Assembly: GCF_003112775.1 (NCBI RefSeq)
Contig: NZ_BFCH01000007.1
Span: 180,413-244,412 of the forward strand
Source: Mycobacterium montefiorense
GTDB taxonomy: Bacteria; Actinomycetota; Actinomycetes; Mycobacteriales; Mycobacteriaceae
Direction of reading: 5' to 3'
Length of the DNA stretch: 64,000 nt
Both the position numbers and the translations under genes were made by a program. Each line of letters begins with the position of its first letter. Within the stretch, counting starts at the first letter, position 1. The notes below the pieces were generated by a model that searched no databases, was not told where the DNA came from, and saw nothing but the letters and a program-made list of their open reading frames with translations. Positions 26,807 to 36,270 of this stretch are shown one piece after another.

Positions 26807-27853
26807 ATGCTCTCTGGTTGCCGTCTCTGGGTCAGGCGGGTGGGTGAAGAGGTGAGCCTCGCCGTTGAAGCACTGGTTGCGTTGGATTCGTTGCAGGTCG
26901 ATGTCATCAGCGACAACGTCAGCGACACCTATGTGAGCAAGACGCCGTTCGCCCGCTCCGAAATTGACAACGTCATCAACGGCGGCGCCAGGATTATCTC
27001 AGGCCATTCGCTGCTTGTGGCCAACCTTGGCTATGGCCTACTGCTCCGTACCCGGTTAGCCGCCGCCGAGCACGCGTTTCTGTTCGACACCGGTACCGAA
27101 CCCGCTGCGTTCCTTCGGAATTGCGACTCCCTGGACCTCGATTTGGGAGCCGTCGAGGAAATCGCGATCACCCACGGACATTGGGACCACATGGGGGCGC
27201 TGACAGCGGCCGTCGATGCGATCGTCGCACAACGGGGATCGGTGACCGTGCACGTCAATTCCCAGATGTTCAACGAGCGCGCGGTGCGACTGTCGCGTGG
27301 CGCGGTAATACCGGTCGAGATGGTACCCACACCAGACGAGCTTCGAAGCCACGGCGCGACGGTGGTCAACGACGACGAGGCTCGCTTGCTGGGCGACGGG
27401 CACGCGTACTACAGCGGCGAGATCCCGCGGGTTACGGCCTTTGAGAAGGGCCGTGATGATCACGTGTGCCGACCCGCCGGCGGATCCGCGGACTGGCAAC
27501 CGGATCCGTTGCTTCTAGACGAGCGGATGCTGGTTGTCCACGTTCGCGATCTCGGCCTCATTGTCTTTAGTGCCTGCTCTCACGCCGGCATCGTCAATGT
27601 GTGCACCGAAGTGCGCCGCCTGTTTCCCGATATCCCGATCCACGCCGTAATGGGCGGTTTACATCTTGGTGGGGTCATGGAACGGATCATCCCCGAAACA
27701 GTCGACGGCCTGGAACCCTTTGATATTCGGTACATCATCTGCGGCCACTGCACGGGCTGGCGAGCGCTACACGCACTGGCCGACGCCTACGGCGATCGAG
27801 TGAGCCAATCCGCGGTCGGTACCAGCTACCACTTCACCGCAACGCTCTCCTAA
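26807..27853 (+). CDS. Metallo-beta-lactamase-fold hydrolase (dihydropterin synthase-like group)
   Basis: An MBL-fold protein of about 348 residues. The metal motif is ITHGHWDHMGAL (HxHxDH), followed by FSACSHAGIVN, HAVMGGLHLGG and IICGHCTGWRA, which supply the remaining ligands. This set is that of the group named after the archaeal beta-RFAP-synthase-related 7,8-dihydropterin enzymes. In bacteria the role is unknown. The start is uncertain: TTG 26774, ATG 26807 and GTG 26852 are all in frame, and family similarity begins near the last (VDVISDNVSDTY). The gene follows the PPOX gene by about 160 bases. Confidence 0.8.
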   Translation: MLSGCRLWVRRVGEEVSLAVEALVALDSLQVDVISDNVSDTYVSKTPFARSEIDNVINGGARIISGHSLLVANLGYGLLLRTRLAAAEHAFLFDTGTEPAAFLRNCDSLDLDLGAVEEIAITHGHWDHMGALTAAVDAIVAQRGSVTVHVNSQMFNERAVRLSRGAVIPVEMVPTPDELRSHGATVVNDDEARLLGDGHAYYSGEIPRVTAFEKGRDDHVCRPAGGSADWQPDPLLLDERMLVVHVRDLGLIVFSACSHAGIVNVCTEVRRLFPDIPIHAVMGGLHLGGVMERIIPETVDGLEPFDIRYIICGHCTGWRALHALADAYGDRVSQSAVGTSYHFTATLS

Positions 27854-28005
27854 CCGCCTTGGATATCTGTGCGTTCCACAAGTGACCGCAGTGGCTCGCG
27901 CGGTGATCGACCATTAGGCGCAATGACATCGACTAAAGTCGTGCCGTCTAATGGACGCGTCTGACTATGGTTGCGACACAACGCCTTTCCCGTTTGGGAA
28001 AGTAG

Positions 28006-28149
28006 CCTCAGACAACCGCGACCGGCAGCTACGTCGAACCGTGCAGCGTCAATCGGATGTTCCATCAGCTGTGCGAGACGGCCGGCTTGCGACAGCTACG
28101 AGTCCGTGATTTGCCGCATTCCTGCGCCACCCCGCTTTTCAGTCGCGGT
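28006..28149 (+). pseudogene. Relic of a tyrosine recombinase (phage-type integrase)
   Basis: Between a TAG at 28003 and the tRNA, one frame reads GSYVEPCSVNRMFHQLCETAG, then LRQLRVRDLPHSCATPLFSRG. This is the box leading to the second catalytic motif of tyrosine integrases, where intact enzymes have HDLRHTCATLL. The H-x-x-R arginine region is altered (DLPHS), and no LGH box or nucleophilic Tyr follows. The remains end 64 bases from the 3' end of tRNA-Ala, the classic place for an integrase next to an attachment site. It is inactive and partial. A possible piece of the upstream domain (NAFPVWES) is in another frame. Confidence 0.65.
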
Positions 28150-28213
28150 CGCCGAGGAGCCTGCCGTTGTCGTCAGAAGCCTCAAACGAGGTCGCTCAAA
28201 ATGCCATTGATCT

Positions 28214-28289
28214 TGGTGGAGCTAAGGGGATTCGAACCCCTGACCCCCACACTGCCAGTGTGGTGCGCTACCAACTGCGCCATAGCCCC
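28214..28289 (-). tRNA. tRNA-Ala (anticodon GGC), CCA encoded
   Basis: On the minus strand the cloverleaf folds fully. The acceptor GGGGCTA pairs with TAGCTCC (one G-U), the D stem is GCGC/GCGC, and the anticodon stem CCACA/TGTGG holds loop CTGGCAG, giving anticodon GGC. The T stem AGGGG/CCCCT has loop TTCGAAT. The discriminator A is followed by an encoded CCA. Seventy-three bases plus CCA. Its 3' end faces the integrase relic. Confidence 0.97.
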
Positions 28290-28345
28290 AAGATGTCGTG
28301 CCCATCGAAGCTACACCACCGGCAACGGTCCTTCAAAGTTGCTGC

Positions 28346-29611
28346 TCAGACGGCATCCAGGTCCGCTTCAGACGGTAAGAGATCCGGTGCCGGATCGATG
28401 ATCGTCCTGGTCTCCGGTGCCACCACCCAGCCGACCGCGGCGATCAGCAGCACGGCCCCGCTGATCGCGAAGCCCCAGGTGTAGCTGAGCTGCTCGGCAG
28501 CCCAGCCGACCACCATGGACCCGACGATCGCGCCCAGATCCGTCACCATCTGGACCGCCGCTACGGGTAGGCCCGCGCGAGCCTCACCGCCCAGGATGTC
28601 GGCGACCGCGGCCTGCAGCGGTGACATGAAGACGCCGGTCGCCGCACCGCTCACCACCGCCGCGACCACAAACGCCGGCAATGTCGACACGAGGCCAAGC
28701 CAGGCGGTCGCCACCCCGGACGCCGCCAGGCCGACGATCAACAACGTGCGCCGTCCCATCCGGTCAGACAAGTAGCCACTGGGCACGACGGCCAGAGCAT
28801 TCCCGCCCGCGAACGCCGCGAGCACCCAACCGATGACGCCGACGCTCCCGTGCATGATGTCGGCGATGAACAGCGGGACCAGCGCGACGCGCAGCCCAAA
28901 TGCCGCCCAGCCCGTCGCGAAATTGGACAGCAGCGCCGATCGATACGCGCGGACCCGCAGCGCCTCGCGCATCGTCACCGTCGCTCGTGTCGGGGGCGGG
29001 GACGCGGCCAGCTCCGAATTCCGCAGGCTATAGAACAGCACCACCGCCACACCGAGCAGTGCGACGCCGTACACGACAAAGGGGGCGGTCAGGCCCCACC
29101 CCGCCGCCAGGCCGCCGACCGCTGGCCCACCGACCGCGCCCACCATGAATGAGGTGGTGAACAGGCCAGCGATTCGCCCACGCGCGTCGGGCGGGCTGAT
29201 GTGAATCATCAGACCCAGCGCCGAAACGTAAAACATTGTCGACCCGATGCCGCTGAGCGCACGGAAAAGCAGCAATTGCCAGTAAGTCTGCGAAAACGCG
29301 CACGCGGCTGTGGATACCGCCACGATCAGCAAACCACCGATATAGATACGCCGCTCACCCAACCGTTGGGCCAGTAACCCGCTTACCGGTGCGAAACACA
29401 ATCGGGCCAATGAAAAGACGGTAACCAAGAAGGTCACCGCCTTGATGCTGACCCCGAAAGTGCGCGCAAAGGTCGGTAGCGCCGGTGAGACGACGCCGTA
29501 GCCGAGCGCGATCATGATATTTGCCCAGCTCAGAATCCAAACTTCGCGCGGCAACCGAACTGAAGACAACCCGCGCCCCCCCGGGCGGGCAAGACGGAGG
29601 GAACAAGTCAC
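28346..29611 (-). CDS. Major facilitator superfamily transporter (12 helices)
   Basis: A 421-residue MFS protein with 12 predicted helices. It opens with [25 protein letters not shown]. After helix 2 comes [13 protein letters not shown], a motif A-type loop, and the second half repeats it as [13 protein letters not shown]. This is the layout of DHA1-like exporters. GTG 29611 overlaps the stop of the phosphoglucomutase gene as GTGA, so the two genes form an operon. The substrate is unknown; the coupling to sugar-phosphate metabolism may be incidental. Confidence 0.88.
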   Translation of the reverse strand: MTCSLRLARPGGRGLSSVRLPREVWILSWANIMIALGYGVVSPALPTFARTFGVSIKAVTFLVTVFSLARLCFAPVSGLLAQRLGERRIYIGGLLIVAVSTAACAFSQTYWQLLLFRALSGIGSTMFYVSALGLMIHISPPDARGRIAGLFTTSFMVGAVGGPAVGGLAAGWGLTAPFVVYGVALLGVAVVLFYSLRNSELAASPPPTRATVTMREALRVRAYRSALLSNFATGWAAFGLRVALVPLFIADIMHGSVGVIGWVLAAFAGGNALAVVPSGYLSDRMGRRTLLIVGLAASGVATAWLGLVSTLPAFVVAAVVSGAATGVFMSPLQAAVADILGGEARAGLPVAAVQMVTDLGAIVGSMVVGWAAEQLSYTWGFAISGAVLLIAAVGWVVAPETRTIIDPAPDLLPSEADLDAV

Positions 29612-31239
29612 CCAATGACTTTATTAACTACCTCGCGCGCGGTTTCTTGCACCTCGGCCAAATGCTCGGGCCCGTTGAAGGATTCAGCGTAGATCTTGTA
29701 CACGTCCTCGGTACCGGAAGGCCGCGCAGCAAACCATGCATTGGCGGTCGTCACCTTCAATCCGCCCAGTGCGGCGCCGTTGCCCGGCGCGGCGGTCAGC
29801 TTTGCCGTGATCGGCTCCCCCGCCAACACCGTCGCGGTCACCTGGTCGGCCGACAGCTTGGCCAGCCGGGCCTTCTGCTCGCGATCGGCGGGTTCGTCGA
29901 CCCGGGCGTAGAACGGTGTGCCGTACTTGTCGGCCAGCGCCTGATATTGCTGCGAGGGTGTGGCGCCGGTGACGGCGAGGATCTCGGAAGCCAACAGCGC
30001 CAGGATGATGCCGTCCTTGTCGGTGGTCCACACCGATCCGTCGCGCCGCAGGAACGACGCGCCTGCCGACTCCTCGCCGCCGAAGCCAATGGTGCCGCCA
30101 ATCAGGCCGTCGACGAACCACTTGAACCCGACGGGCACCTCGACGAGTTTGCGGTCGATGCCCGCGACCACCCGGTCGATGATCGACGAACTGACCGCGG
30201 TCTTGCCGACCGCGATGCCAGCCGGCCAGGACGGTCGATGCGTATAGAGGTAGTCGATAGCCGCCGCCAGGTAGTGATTGGGATTCATCAGCCCCGCGTC
30301 GGGAGTGACGATGCCGTGGCGGTCTGAGTCCGCGTCGTTGCCGGTGGCGATCTGGTAGTGATCGCGGTTGGCGATCAGCGAGGCCATCGCATTCGGGGAG
30401 CTGCAGTCCATCCGGATCTTGCCGTCATGGTCAAGCGCCATGAACCGCCAGGTCGCGTCGACCAGCGGATTGACCACGGTCAGCTCCAGGCTGTGCCGTT
30501 CGGCGATCGCGGCCCAGTAATCCACGCTGGCCCCACCCAGCGGGTCGGCGCCGATCCGGACCCCGGCCTTACCGATCACGTCGACGTCGACGACGTTCGG
30601 CAGATCGGCGACGTAGGCGTTTAGGTAGTCGTGGCGCTGGGCGGTCTGCAGCGCGCGGGCCAGCGGGACCCGCTTCACCTCCGCACCACGGGCGCGCAGG
30701 ATCTCGTTGGCGCGCTTGGCGATTGCGTTGGTCGCGTCGGTATCGGCCGGGCCGCCGTTGGGCGGGTTGTACTTGAAGCCGCCGTCGGCCGGCGGGTTGT
30801 GCGACGGCGTCACGACGATCCCGTCGGCCAGCGCGTCGGTGCGGCCGCGGTTATAGGTGAGGATGGCGTGGCTGACTGCCGGAGTCGGCGTGTAGCGGTC
30901 GGCCGAGTCGATCATGGCGACCACATCGTTGGCGGCCAGCACCTCCAGCGCGCTCACCCACGCCGGCTCGGAGAGACCGTGGGTATCCCGGCCGATGAAC
31001 AACGGACCCCTCGTGCCGTGCGCGGCCCGGTACTCGACGATCGCCTGGGTGATCGCCAAGATATGGGCTTCGTTGAACGCACCGACCAGGGCCGAGCCGC
31101 GGTGGCCCGACGTGCCGAAGGCCACCTGCTGCGCAACGTCGTCGGGGTCGGGTTGGATGGAGTAATACGCCGTGACTAAATGGGATAGATCGACGAGGTC
31201 TTCGGGCTGGGCCGGCTGACCGGCTCGCGGGTTGGCCAT
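29608..31239 (-). CDS. pgm: Phosphoglucomutase (alpha-D-glucose phosphate-specific)
   Basis: A 543-residue alpha-phosphohexomutase interconverting glucose 1- and 6-phosphate. [13 protein letters not shown] carries the phosphoserine, [11 protein letters not shown] the Mg ligands, [11 protein letters not shown] the sugar-binding loop and [14 protein letters not shown] the phosphate-binding loop. The length matches the long Pgm type (M. tuberculosis PgmA-like). ATG 31239 begins [18 protein letters not shown]; the longer open frame runs into the divergent crcB promoter. The protein links glycogen turnover (glgP in this window) to central metabolism. It is coupled to the downstream MFS gene by a 4-base overlap. 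Confidence 0.96.
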   Translation of the reverse strand: MANPRAGQPAQPEDLVDLSHLVTAYYSIQPDPDDVAQQVAFGTSGHRGSALVGAFNEAHILAITQAIVEYRAAHGTRGPLFIGRDTHGLSEPAWVSALEVLAANDVVAMIDSADRYTPTPAVSHAILTYNRGRTDALADGIVVTPSHNPPADGGFKYNPPNGGPADTDATNAIAKRANEILRARGAEVKRVPLARALQTAQRHDYLNAYVADLPNVVDVDVIGKAGVRIGADPLGGASVDYWAAIAERHSLELTVVNPLVDATWRFMALDHDGKIRMDCSSPNAMASLIANRDHYQIATGNDADSDRHGIVTPDAGLMNPNHYLAAAIDYLYTHRPSWPAGIAVGKTAVSSSIIDRVVAGIDRKLVEVPVGFKWFVDGLIGGTIGFGGEESAGASFLRRDGSVWTTDKDGIILALLASEILAVTGATPSQQYQALADKYGTPFYARVDEPADREQKARLAKLSADQVTATVLAGEPITAKLTAAPGNGAALGGLKVTTANAWFAARPSGTEDVYKIYAESFNGPEHLAEVQETAREVVNKVIG

Positions 31240-31319
31240 ATCTACAGATTGTGCCCGCGTCGGACGTTCACGTCGCTCTATGCTGCGTAGCGCATTGCCA
31301 AACGAAAGGGAACAAACCA

Positions 31320-31718
31320 GTGGCACAACCCGACTATCGCGAGTTGGCCGCGGTTTTCGTCGGCGGTGCGCTGGGCACGCTGGCGCGCGCCGCCCTGAGC
31401 ACCCTTGCGGCCCCTGACCCCGCGACGTGGCCATGGCCGACATTTGCCGTCAACATCGTCGGCGCGTTCCTGGTCGGCTATTTCACCACCCGTCTGCTGG
31501 AGCGGCTGCCGTTGTCGAGCTATCGACGGCCGGTGCTGGGCACCGGATTGTGTGGCGGCTTAACCACTTTCTCCACGATGCAGGTCGAAACCCTGAAGAT
31601 GCTTGAACACGGCCACTGGATGCTGGCGGTGTCCTACACGGTCGTCAGCATCGTGCTGGGATTGTTGGCAGTGCATCTGGCCACCGCTTTGGTCCGCCGG
31701 GTACGGGTTCGCTCATGA
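31320..31718 (+). CDS. crcB: Fluoride channel CrcB, first subunit
   Basis: A 132-residue Fluc/CrcB protein with four helices: [16 protein letters not shown], the [15 protein letters not shown] segment with the conserved Asn, [15 protein letters not shown] with the TTFST fluoride-path motif, and the C-terminal [15 protein letters not shown]. Fluc channels export fluoride as dual-topology dimers. GTG 31320 has AGGGAA nine bases before it. No fluoride riboswitch is recognisable in the 80 bases shared with pgm. The gene overlaps the second crcB by four bases, so a heterodimer of opposite topologies is likely. Confidence 0.94.
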   Translation: MAQPDYRELAAVFVGGALGTLARAALSTLAAPDPATWPWPTFAVNIVGAFLVGYFTTRLLERLPLSSYRRPVLGTGLCGGLTTFSTMQVETLKMLEHGHWMLAVSYTVVSIVLGLLAVHLATALVRRVRVRS

Positions 31719-32089
31719 CCGCGACGACCATGTTGGTCTGGACCGGTGTCGTTGTCATTGGCGGCATCGGATCGGTGCTGCGTTTTCTGGTGGATCGCAC
31801 GGTCACCCGCCGGGTGGCACGGCCATTTCCGGTCGGCACGCTGGCGGTGAACATCACCGGCGCCTTGGCGCTCGGATTTCTCAGCGGCCTCGCATTGAGC
31901 AAGGACGCAGCGATGCTGACGGGCACCGCGTTCGTCGGCGCCTACACCACGTTCTCCACCTGGATGCTGGAGACCCAACGCCTCGGCGAGGAGCGTCGGA
32001 GGTGGGCGGCGACCGCCAACATCGTGGTCAGCGTCGTGCTCGGCGTGGCCGCGGCATTACTTGGACAATGGCTGGCGGAGCAGCTATGA
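31715..32089 (+). CDS. crcB: Fluoride channel CrcB, second subunit
   Basis: A 124-residue paralogue of the preceding gene with the same four-helix plan: [13 protein letters not shown], then [17 protein letters not shown] and [17 protein letters not shown], carrying the Asn and the TTFST motif. ATGA overlaps at both ends (31715 with the first crcB, 32086 with the DUF190 gene) make this a tightly coupled three-gene operon. Paired crcB genes usually encode the two antiparallel subunits of one channel. Membrane location is clear from the helices. Confidence 0.94.
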   Translation: MTATTMLVWTGVVVIGGIGSVLRFLVDRTVTRRVARPFPVGTLAVNITGALALGFLSGLALSKDAAMLTGTAFVGAYTTFSTWMLETQRLGEERRRWAATANIVVSVVLGVAAALLGQWLAEQL

Positions 32090-33183
32090 ACCAGCCCTGC
32101 TTGAAGTTGACCGCGTACTTCGGTGAGCGCCAACGCGCCGTCGGTGACGGTGGGCGCTTTCTGGCCGATGCGATGTTCGACGTGTTCGGCGCCAACGACG
32201 TCGCGACCAGCGTGATGCTGCGCGGTATCGCAAGTTTCGGGTCGAGCCACGAGCTGCGCACCGACGTGTCGTTGAGCTTGTCCGAGGATCCCGCGGTGGC
32301 GATCGCCGCGGTCGACATTGAGCCCAAGATCCGCTCCCTGGTCGACGATGTGGCCGCGATGACCGGCCGCGGGCTGCTGACTCTGGAGCGGGCGCGGCTG
32401 TTCACCCGGCGACGAGGCACCGACGCGCTCGGCGGCTTCGAGGCGCACAACGGAGATGCCACAAAACTGACCGTGTATGTCGGCCGTCAAGAGCGCGTCG
32501 GCGCGAAGGCGGCCCACTACGCGGTCTGCGACCTGCTGTATCGACACGGATTCGCCGGCGCCATCGTGCTTCTCGGCGTCGACGGCACAGCACACGGACA
32601 GCGCCACCGGGCACACTTTTTCGGCCGCAACGTCAATGTTCCGATGATGATCATCGGCATCGGAACAACTGCTCAGGCATCTGATGCCGCAACGGAATTG
32701 GCCGACATTCTGACCGACCCGCTGATGACGGTCGAACGGGTGCGATTGTGCAAGCGCGACGGCGAGACGTTCGCACGCCCGCAGCAGCTACCGATGACGG
32801 ACAGCCAGGGACGCACCCTGTGGCAAAAGCTGATGGTGTACACGGCCGAAACCACCCGGCACGAGGCGCTGCCGATCCACCGCGCACTCGTACAGCGACT
32901 GCTGCACTCCGGAACAGCCCGCGGGGCGACGGTATTGCGTGGCATCTGGGGATTCCACGGCGACCATAAACCGCACGGGGACAAGATGTTTCAGGTCGCG
33001 CGGCGGGTTCCGGTGACAACCATCATCGTCGACACCCCAGAGTCGATCGCGCGAAGTTTCGACATCGTCGACGAGTTGACCGGCAGCCACGGGCTGGTCA
33101 CCAGCGAAATGGTGCCGGCCGTTTTGTCACTGGACGACGCGCAACGCCTCGGCGACATCTCGCTGGCACAGCTCGACTACTGA
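32086..33183 (+). CDS. Triple-DUF190 protein (PII-like fold) coupled to crcB
   Basis: A 365-residue protein made of three DUF190 units. They start at LKLTAYFGERQR, TKLTVYVGRQER and QKLMVYTAETTR; the first and third contain MLRGIASFG or VLRGIWGFHG at the same place. DUF190 domains have a PII-like fold and may bind nucleotides or other small ligands. The ATG overlaps the second crcB stop, so it is made with the fluoride channel and may regulate it; that role is inferred from context. The third unit retains the fuller HGDHKPHGDK segment. Confidence 0.85.
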   Translation: MNQPCLKLTAYFGERQRAVGDGGRFLADAMFDVFGANDVATSVMLRGIASFGSSHELRTDVSLSLSEDPAVAIAAVDIEPKIRSLVDDVAAMTGRGLLTLERARLFTRRRGTDALGGFEAHNGDATKLTVYVGRQERVGAKAAHYAVCDLLYRHGFAGAIVLLGVDGTAHGQRHRAHFFGRNVNVPMMIIGIGTTAQASDAATELADILTDPLMTVERVRLCKRDGETFARPQQLPMTDSQGRTLWQKLMVYTAETTRHEALPIHRALVQRLLHSGTARGATVLRGIWGFHGDHKPHGDKMFQVARRVPVTTIIVDTPESIARSFDIVDELTGSHGLVTSEMVPAVLSLDDAQRLGDISLAQLDY

Positions 33184-33209
33184 CGCTAAACCTGTTCGCC
33201 TACAACTGC

Positions 33210-34268
33210 TTAGCGGTGTGGGTGGCACGGCGGGATGAGGGCTTTGTCGTCGTCGATCAGCTGGCCGATGATCGCGTGGTAGGTGACTTGCCGAGCGACT
33301 ACTTCGCTGCCGGGCTGGGTTGCAAAGGAGTCTTGTCGCGCCTCAGTCACCAGCTTGAGTGCCTCTGTGGAGATCTTGGCGATGCGGCGCAGGTGCGGCG
33401 CGAGATCGGGCGCGGACACCTGCTGCGAGTAGGCGATCAGTTGATCCGACCAGTCCTGGTACTTGTCCAGGCCGGGCCCGCCGGGGTTGATCAGCGTGGA
33501 ATCGAGCATGTCGGGGTGGGCGTGGATGAAGCCAACGACCGCGTTGGCGGTACGACAGTCCCGGCTGGGCTGTCCCTGCTGGTACACCGCGACGATTGCT
33601 CCGGCGACTGCAACGGCGACCACGGCCGCAAAGGCCAGACGAAAACGCCGGCTCGGCGGCGGCGCGGCGGAGTCCTGGGTATCAGCCAGCGCCGACAGTG
33701 CAGGCGGGCTCAAGGCGGCCGCCGAACGCAGCAGCTCAAGGCGTTGCGGCAATCGGCGTGCTCGCTGCGATGCCCAGGCCATTCGAGCCGACACCAGCAG
33801 CGCCAGCGCGCTCCAGGTCAGCGCGCCGCGCGCATTGTTGCCGATGAATTCCAGCACTCCGGCCACCACCCACAGCAGCGGCACGCACCAAGCCAGCCTC
33901 TTCTGCCACCGCGGCACCCGCCGCCGGTACGCCATCGAGAGGTTGCCGATGCGGATGGCGGCCGCCAAGACCGCCGGATCGGAGGGGGCCTCACCACGCC
34001 GCAGCGCCCCGACCGCTTGCGAGCGTTGCGCCCGGCTCAATCCGGCCACGGTCCGCGCATAGCTCTGCTGTACCGGGCGCCGGGAAAGGGTTATCAGCGC
34101 GGTCGCGATCACGCTGAAGCCCAGGACCGACAGCAGTGGCCACGTCCAGCCGCAGGCGGCAAAGCCGGAGAATCCGAGCACACAAATCGCGCCGAGCGTG
34201 ACGGTGAAGGTTGCCGCATTCACCAGCCACAGCACCCACCATGGCGCCACCACAAGTCGAGCCCACAT
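33210..34268 (-). CDS. Multi-pass membrane protein of unknown function
   Basis: A 352-residue protein with hydrophobic helices near the N-terminus (WWVLWLVNAATFTVTLGAI, then a second pair around residues 40-60), a central pair (LAWCVPLLWVVAGVLEFIG and ALTWSALALLVSARM) and a single helix at LAFAAVVAVAVAGAIVAVY. After it comes a soluble region of about 115 residues with a His/Pro-rich end (PPCHPHR). The layout suggests two duplicated helical modules and an extracytoplasmic C-terminal domain. I do not recognise a family. It lies 25 bases downstream of the MbtK-like gene and may be cotranscribed. Confidence 0.65.
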   Translation of the reverse strand: MWARLVVAPWWVLWLVNAATFTVTLGAICVLGFSGFAACGWTWPLLSVLGFSVIATALITLSRRPVQQSYARTVAGLSRAQRSQAVGALRRGEAPSDPAVLAAAIRIGNLSMAYRRRVPRWQKRLAWCVPLLWVVAGVLEFIGNNARGALTWSALALLVSARMAWASQRARRLPQRLELLRSAAALSPPALSALADTQDSAAPPPSRRFRLAFAAVVAVAVAGAIVAVYQQGQPSRDCRTANAVVGFIHAHPDMLDSTLINPGGPGLDKYQDWSDQLIAYSQQVSAPDLAPHLRRIAKISTEALKLVTEARQDSFATQPGSEVVARQVTYHAIIGQLIDDDKALIPPCHPHR

Positions 34269-34293
34269 GGCTGTTCACTTTCGCAGAGACAGA

Positions 34294-34920
34294 TCAGCTC
34301 TCGCGAGGCCGGGGCACGTCATCGGGCGTCCGGGGCAGCACGTACAGCGCCATCCGCCGGTTGGACATATCGTGCTCGCCGAGAAACACGCAGCCACCAC
34401 GCTCACAGAACTTGCGCGCCAACACGTTGCGGTGGTCGGGATCAAACATGATCCGGCGACACTCCGGTTCAAGCTCGAAGATGCTGATCAACAAGTACGG
34501 CAGCAAGTAGCTGACGTGCCCCTGACTCAGATAATCCAGATCGGCGACTGCGACGTGTAACCCTAAATCGTAGGGATCGTAGTCATATCTCGCCGCGATG
34601 GAATCCTTTGCTGCTCTGTAGAGTTCGAGGTATCCGTGGTCTACCCCGTCCAGGCTGGCCACGAAGGGGCGGGAGAAGTCACTGTCGAGTTGCGCACGCA
34701 GATAACGATGCCAGCGCTCCGGTGGCCAGGGATACTCCCACGATTCGGCCAAATGGGGTCGGTGCATCCAGTCAGAGATCAACTCGGCATCGACATCGGG
34801 ATCGGCAAGACGCAAGCCGTACGGCGCCGGCAGTTGCGGTATCGGCGGCGGCGCGATCTTTCGGATCTCGGCGCTGATGCCGGTCAGTTGGCGGGGCAGG
34901 ATCGCTTCGGAGTTACTCAT
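34294..34920 (-). CDS. MbtK-like lysine N-acyltransferase (GNAT, siderophore type)
   Basis: A 208-residue GNAT protein very close in pattern to M. tuberculosis MbtK (Rv1347c): PYGLRLADPDVDAELISDWM, then RPHLAESWEYPWPPERW, DPYDLGLHVAVADL, RRIMFDPDHRN and FLGEHDMSNRRMALY. MbtK transfers an acyl chain to the epsilon-amine of lysine in mycobactin synthesis. The catalytic His and Asp of the family appear in the conserved blocks. No mbt genes and no clear IdeR box are visible here, which also fits MbtK, encoded away from the main mbt cluster. ATG 34920 has GGAAG upstream. A paralogous acyltransferase cannot be excluded. Confidence 0.85.
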   Translation of the reverse strand: MSNSEAILPRQLTGISAEIRKIAPPPIPQLPAPYGLRLADPDVDAELISDWMHRPHLAESWEYPWPPERWHRYLRAQLDSDFSRPFVASLDGVDHGYLELYRAAKDSIAARYDYDPYDLGLHVAVADLDYLSQGHVSYLLPYLLISIFELEPECRRIMFDPDHRNVLARKFCERGGCVFLGEHDMSNRRMALYVLPRTPDDVPRPRES

Positions 34921-34954
34921 GTCTTCCGGCGAGATTACCCCCTCCCCCCGGGGC

Positions 34955-35827
34955 CTACCTGCGGTTCTTGATCCACCGTTCGGCGAGCGCGGCCACCCAG
35001 CCGGCGGCCGCGTCCACACGGTCAGGCGGGGTCGCCACCAAGACCAGTTCGTCGACCCCCAATTCGGCTAACGCGCCGACGTCGCTATCGCGCGGATTGC
35101 GAAGTGCCACTGCCAACCGCAGCCCGGCACGGTCGCGTCCCGACTCGACGCAAAACCGGTCCAGCCTGCCAACGCAATCGCGCACCGCGGCCACATCGTC
35201 GAGGTTGAATCCGTACCAACCGTCGCCCCAGCTTGCCACACGACGCAGCGCTGGATCACTGTTGCCGCCCAACATAATCGGGATGCGATGATCGCGAACA
35301 GGCTTGGGATTCACCCGAATCGACTCGAAGCCGACGAACTTCCCGCCGAACGAGGCGATGTCGTCGCGCCACAACGTGCGCATCGCCGCTACGTACTCGG
35401 CGGTGCGCGCCGCGCGCTGCTCGAAAGGCACTCCAAGGGCAGCGAATTCCTCCCTGGACCACCCGACGCCCACGCCCAGCGTCAGCCGCCCGCCACTCAA
35501 CCGGTCCAAGCTCGCCGCCTGCTTAGCCACCACCACCGGGTTGTGCTCGGGCAGCAGCAAGACGCCCGTCGCCACGGTGATTCGTGACGATGCCGCCGCG
35601 GCGAACGCCAGCGCGATCATCGGGTCAAGCCAATCTGCCTGCACCGGAACGGCAATGGTGCCGTCATCGGAGTACGGGTAGCGCGAGGCAGATCGATCAA
35701 CCATGACAACGTGCTCACCCGCCCACAAGGTGGCGAAACCGCATTCGTCGGCCGAGGAGGCGACGGCATCGATCACCGCCCGATCGGCACCGGCGCCGAT
35801 TCCCAGAGCGTGCAATCCAATCTGCAT
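34955..35827 (-). CDS. LLM-class F420-dependent oxidoreductase (first)
   Basis: A 290-residue bacterial-luciferase-fold oxidoreductase. It has an early GLHALGIGAGADRAV, then FATLWAGEHVV, the VATGVLLLPEHNPVVVAKQAASLDRLS barrel region, and LTLGVGVGWSREEF, typical of F420-dependent mycobacterial members. The binding of F420 is inferred from the family. It differs from the two other LLM proteins in this window, which are closer to each other. It is followed by the MbtK-like gene and preceded by DUF488, all leftward with short gaps. Confidence 0.88.
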   Translation of the reverse strand: MQIGLHALGIGAGADRAVIDAVASSADECGFATLWAGEHVVMVDRSASRYPYSDDGTIAVPVQADWLDPMIALAFAAAASSRITVATGVLLLPEHNPVVVAKQAASLDRLSGGRLTLGVGVGWSREEFAALGVPFEQRAARTAEYVAAMRTLWRDDIASFGGKFVGFESIRVNPKPVRDHRIPIMLGGNSDPALRRVASWGDGWYGFNLDDVAAVRDCVGRLDRFCVESGRDRAGLRLAVALRNPRDSDVGALAELGVDELVLVATPPDRVDAAAGWVAALAERWIKNRR

Positions 35828-35851
35828 CGCACGATCGTCTCACGCGTGGAT

Positions 35852-36208
35852 TCAGCGGCCTTTGAGCAACTTCGCCAACACCGCCGCATGGCTTGCCTCC
35901 ACTTCCCGGGTGGCGGTAACCAGGGTCACGACCTCTCGTTTGGCCAGCTCGCGCAGCTCGTCGAGCGCGGTGTTGCCGGTCAGTTCGGCTTGGTAGTGCG
36001 ACGCGAATTCGTCGAAACGTTCCGGCTGATGGTGGTACCAGTCGCGTAATTCCTTCGACGGCGCAACGTCCTTGCACCAGATGCCTACTCGTGGGTCGTC
36101 CTTACGGATCCCCCGCGGCCAGATTCGATCAACCAGGACGCGCTGGCCGTCGTCGGGGTCGATGTCGTCGTAGAGACGCCCGACCCGAATACGGCTTTTG
36201 GCGCTCAT
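35852..36208 (-). CDS. DUF488-family protein
   Basis: A 118-residue DUF488 protein with the family blocks [29 protein letters not shown] and [17 protein letters not shown]. Residues RIWPRGI are nearly invariant in the family. The biochemical role is unknown; a link with nucleic acid or stress has been suggested only loosely. It begins at ATG 36208, 62 bases from the divergent selO start, and precedes the LLM gene by 24 bases. Confidence 0.88.
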   Translation of the reverse strand: MSAKSRIRVGRLYDDIDPDDGQRVLVDRIWPRGIRKDDPRVGIWCKDVAPSKELRDWYHHQPERFDEFASHYQAELTGNTALDELRELAKREVVTLVTATREVEASHAAVLAKLLKGR

Positions 36209-36270
36209 CCCGCCAGCGTAGCCACCGCACCCAAAGGACCGGGTGTGTCGATGCTCGTAGTCTCGATGGG

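Noticed and set aside
31240..31319. Fluoride riboswitch before crcB
   Set aside because: The 80-base gap lacks the conserved GG-AUGG and pairing elements I would expect; no switch can be supported.
31603..32085. Upstream extension of the DUF190 frame
   Set aside because: It overlaps both crcB genes out of frame and is Arg/His-rich; ATG 32086 with the ATGA overlap is the real start.
34920..34955. IdeR (iron) box before the MbtK-like gene
   Set aside because: No match to the TTAGGTTAGG-type inverted repeat is seen in the short gap.
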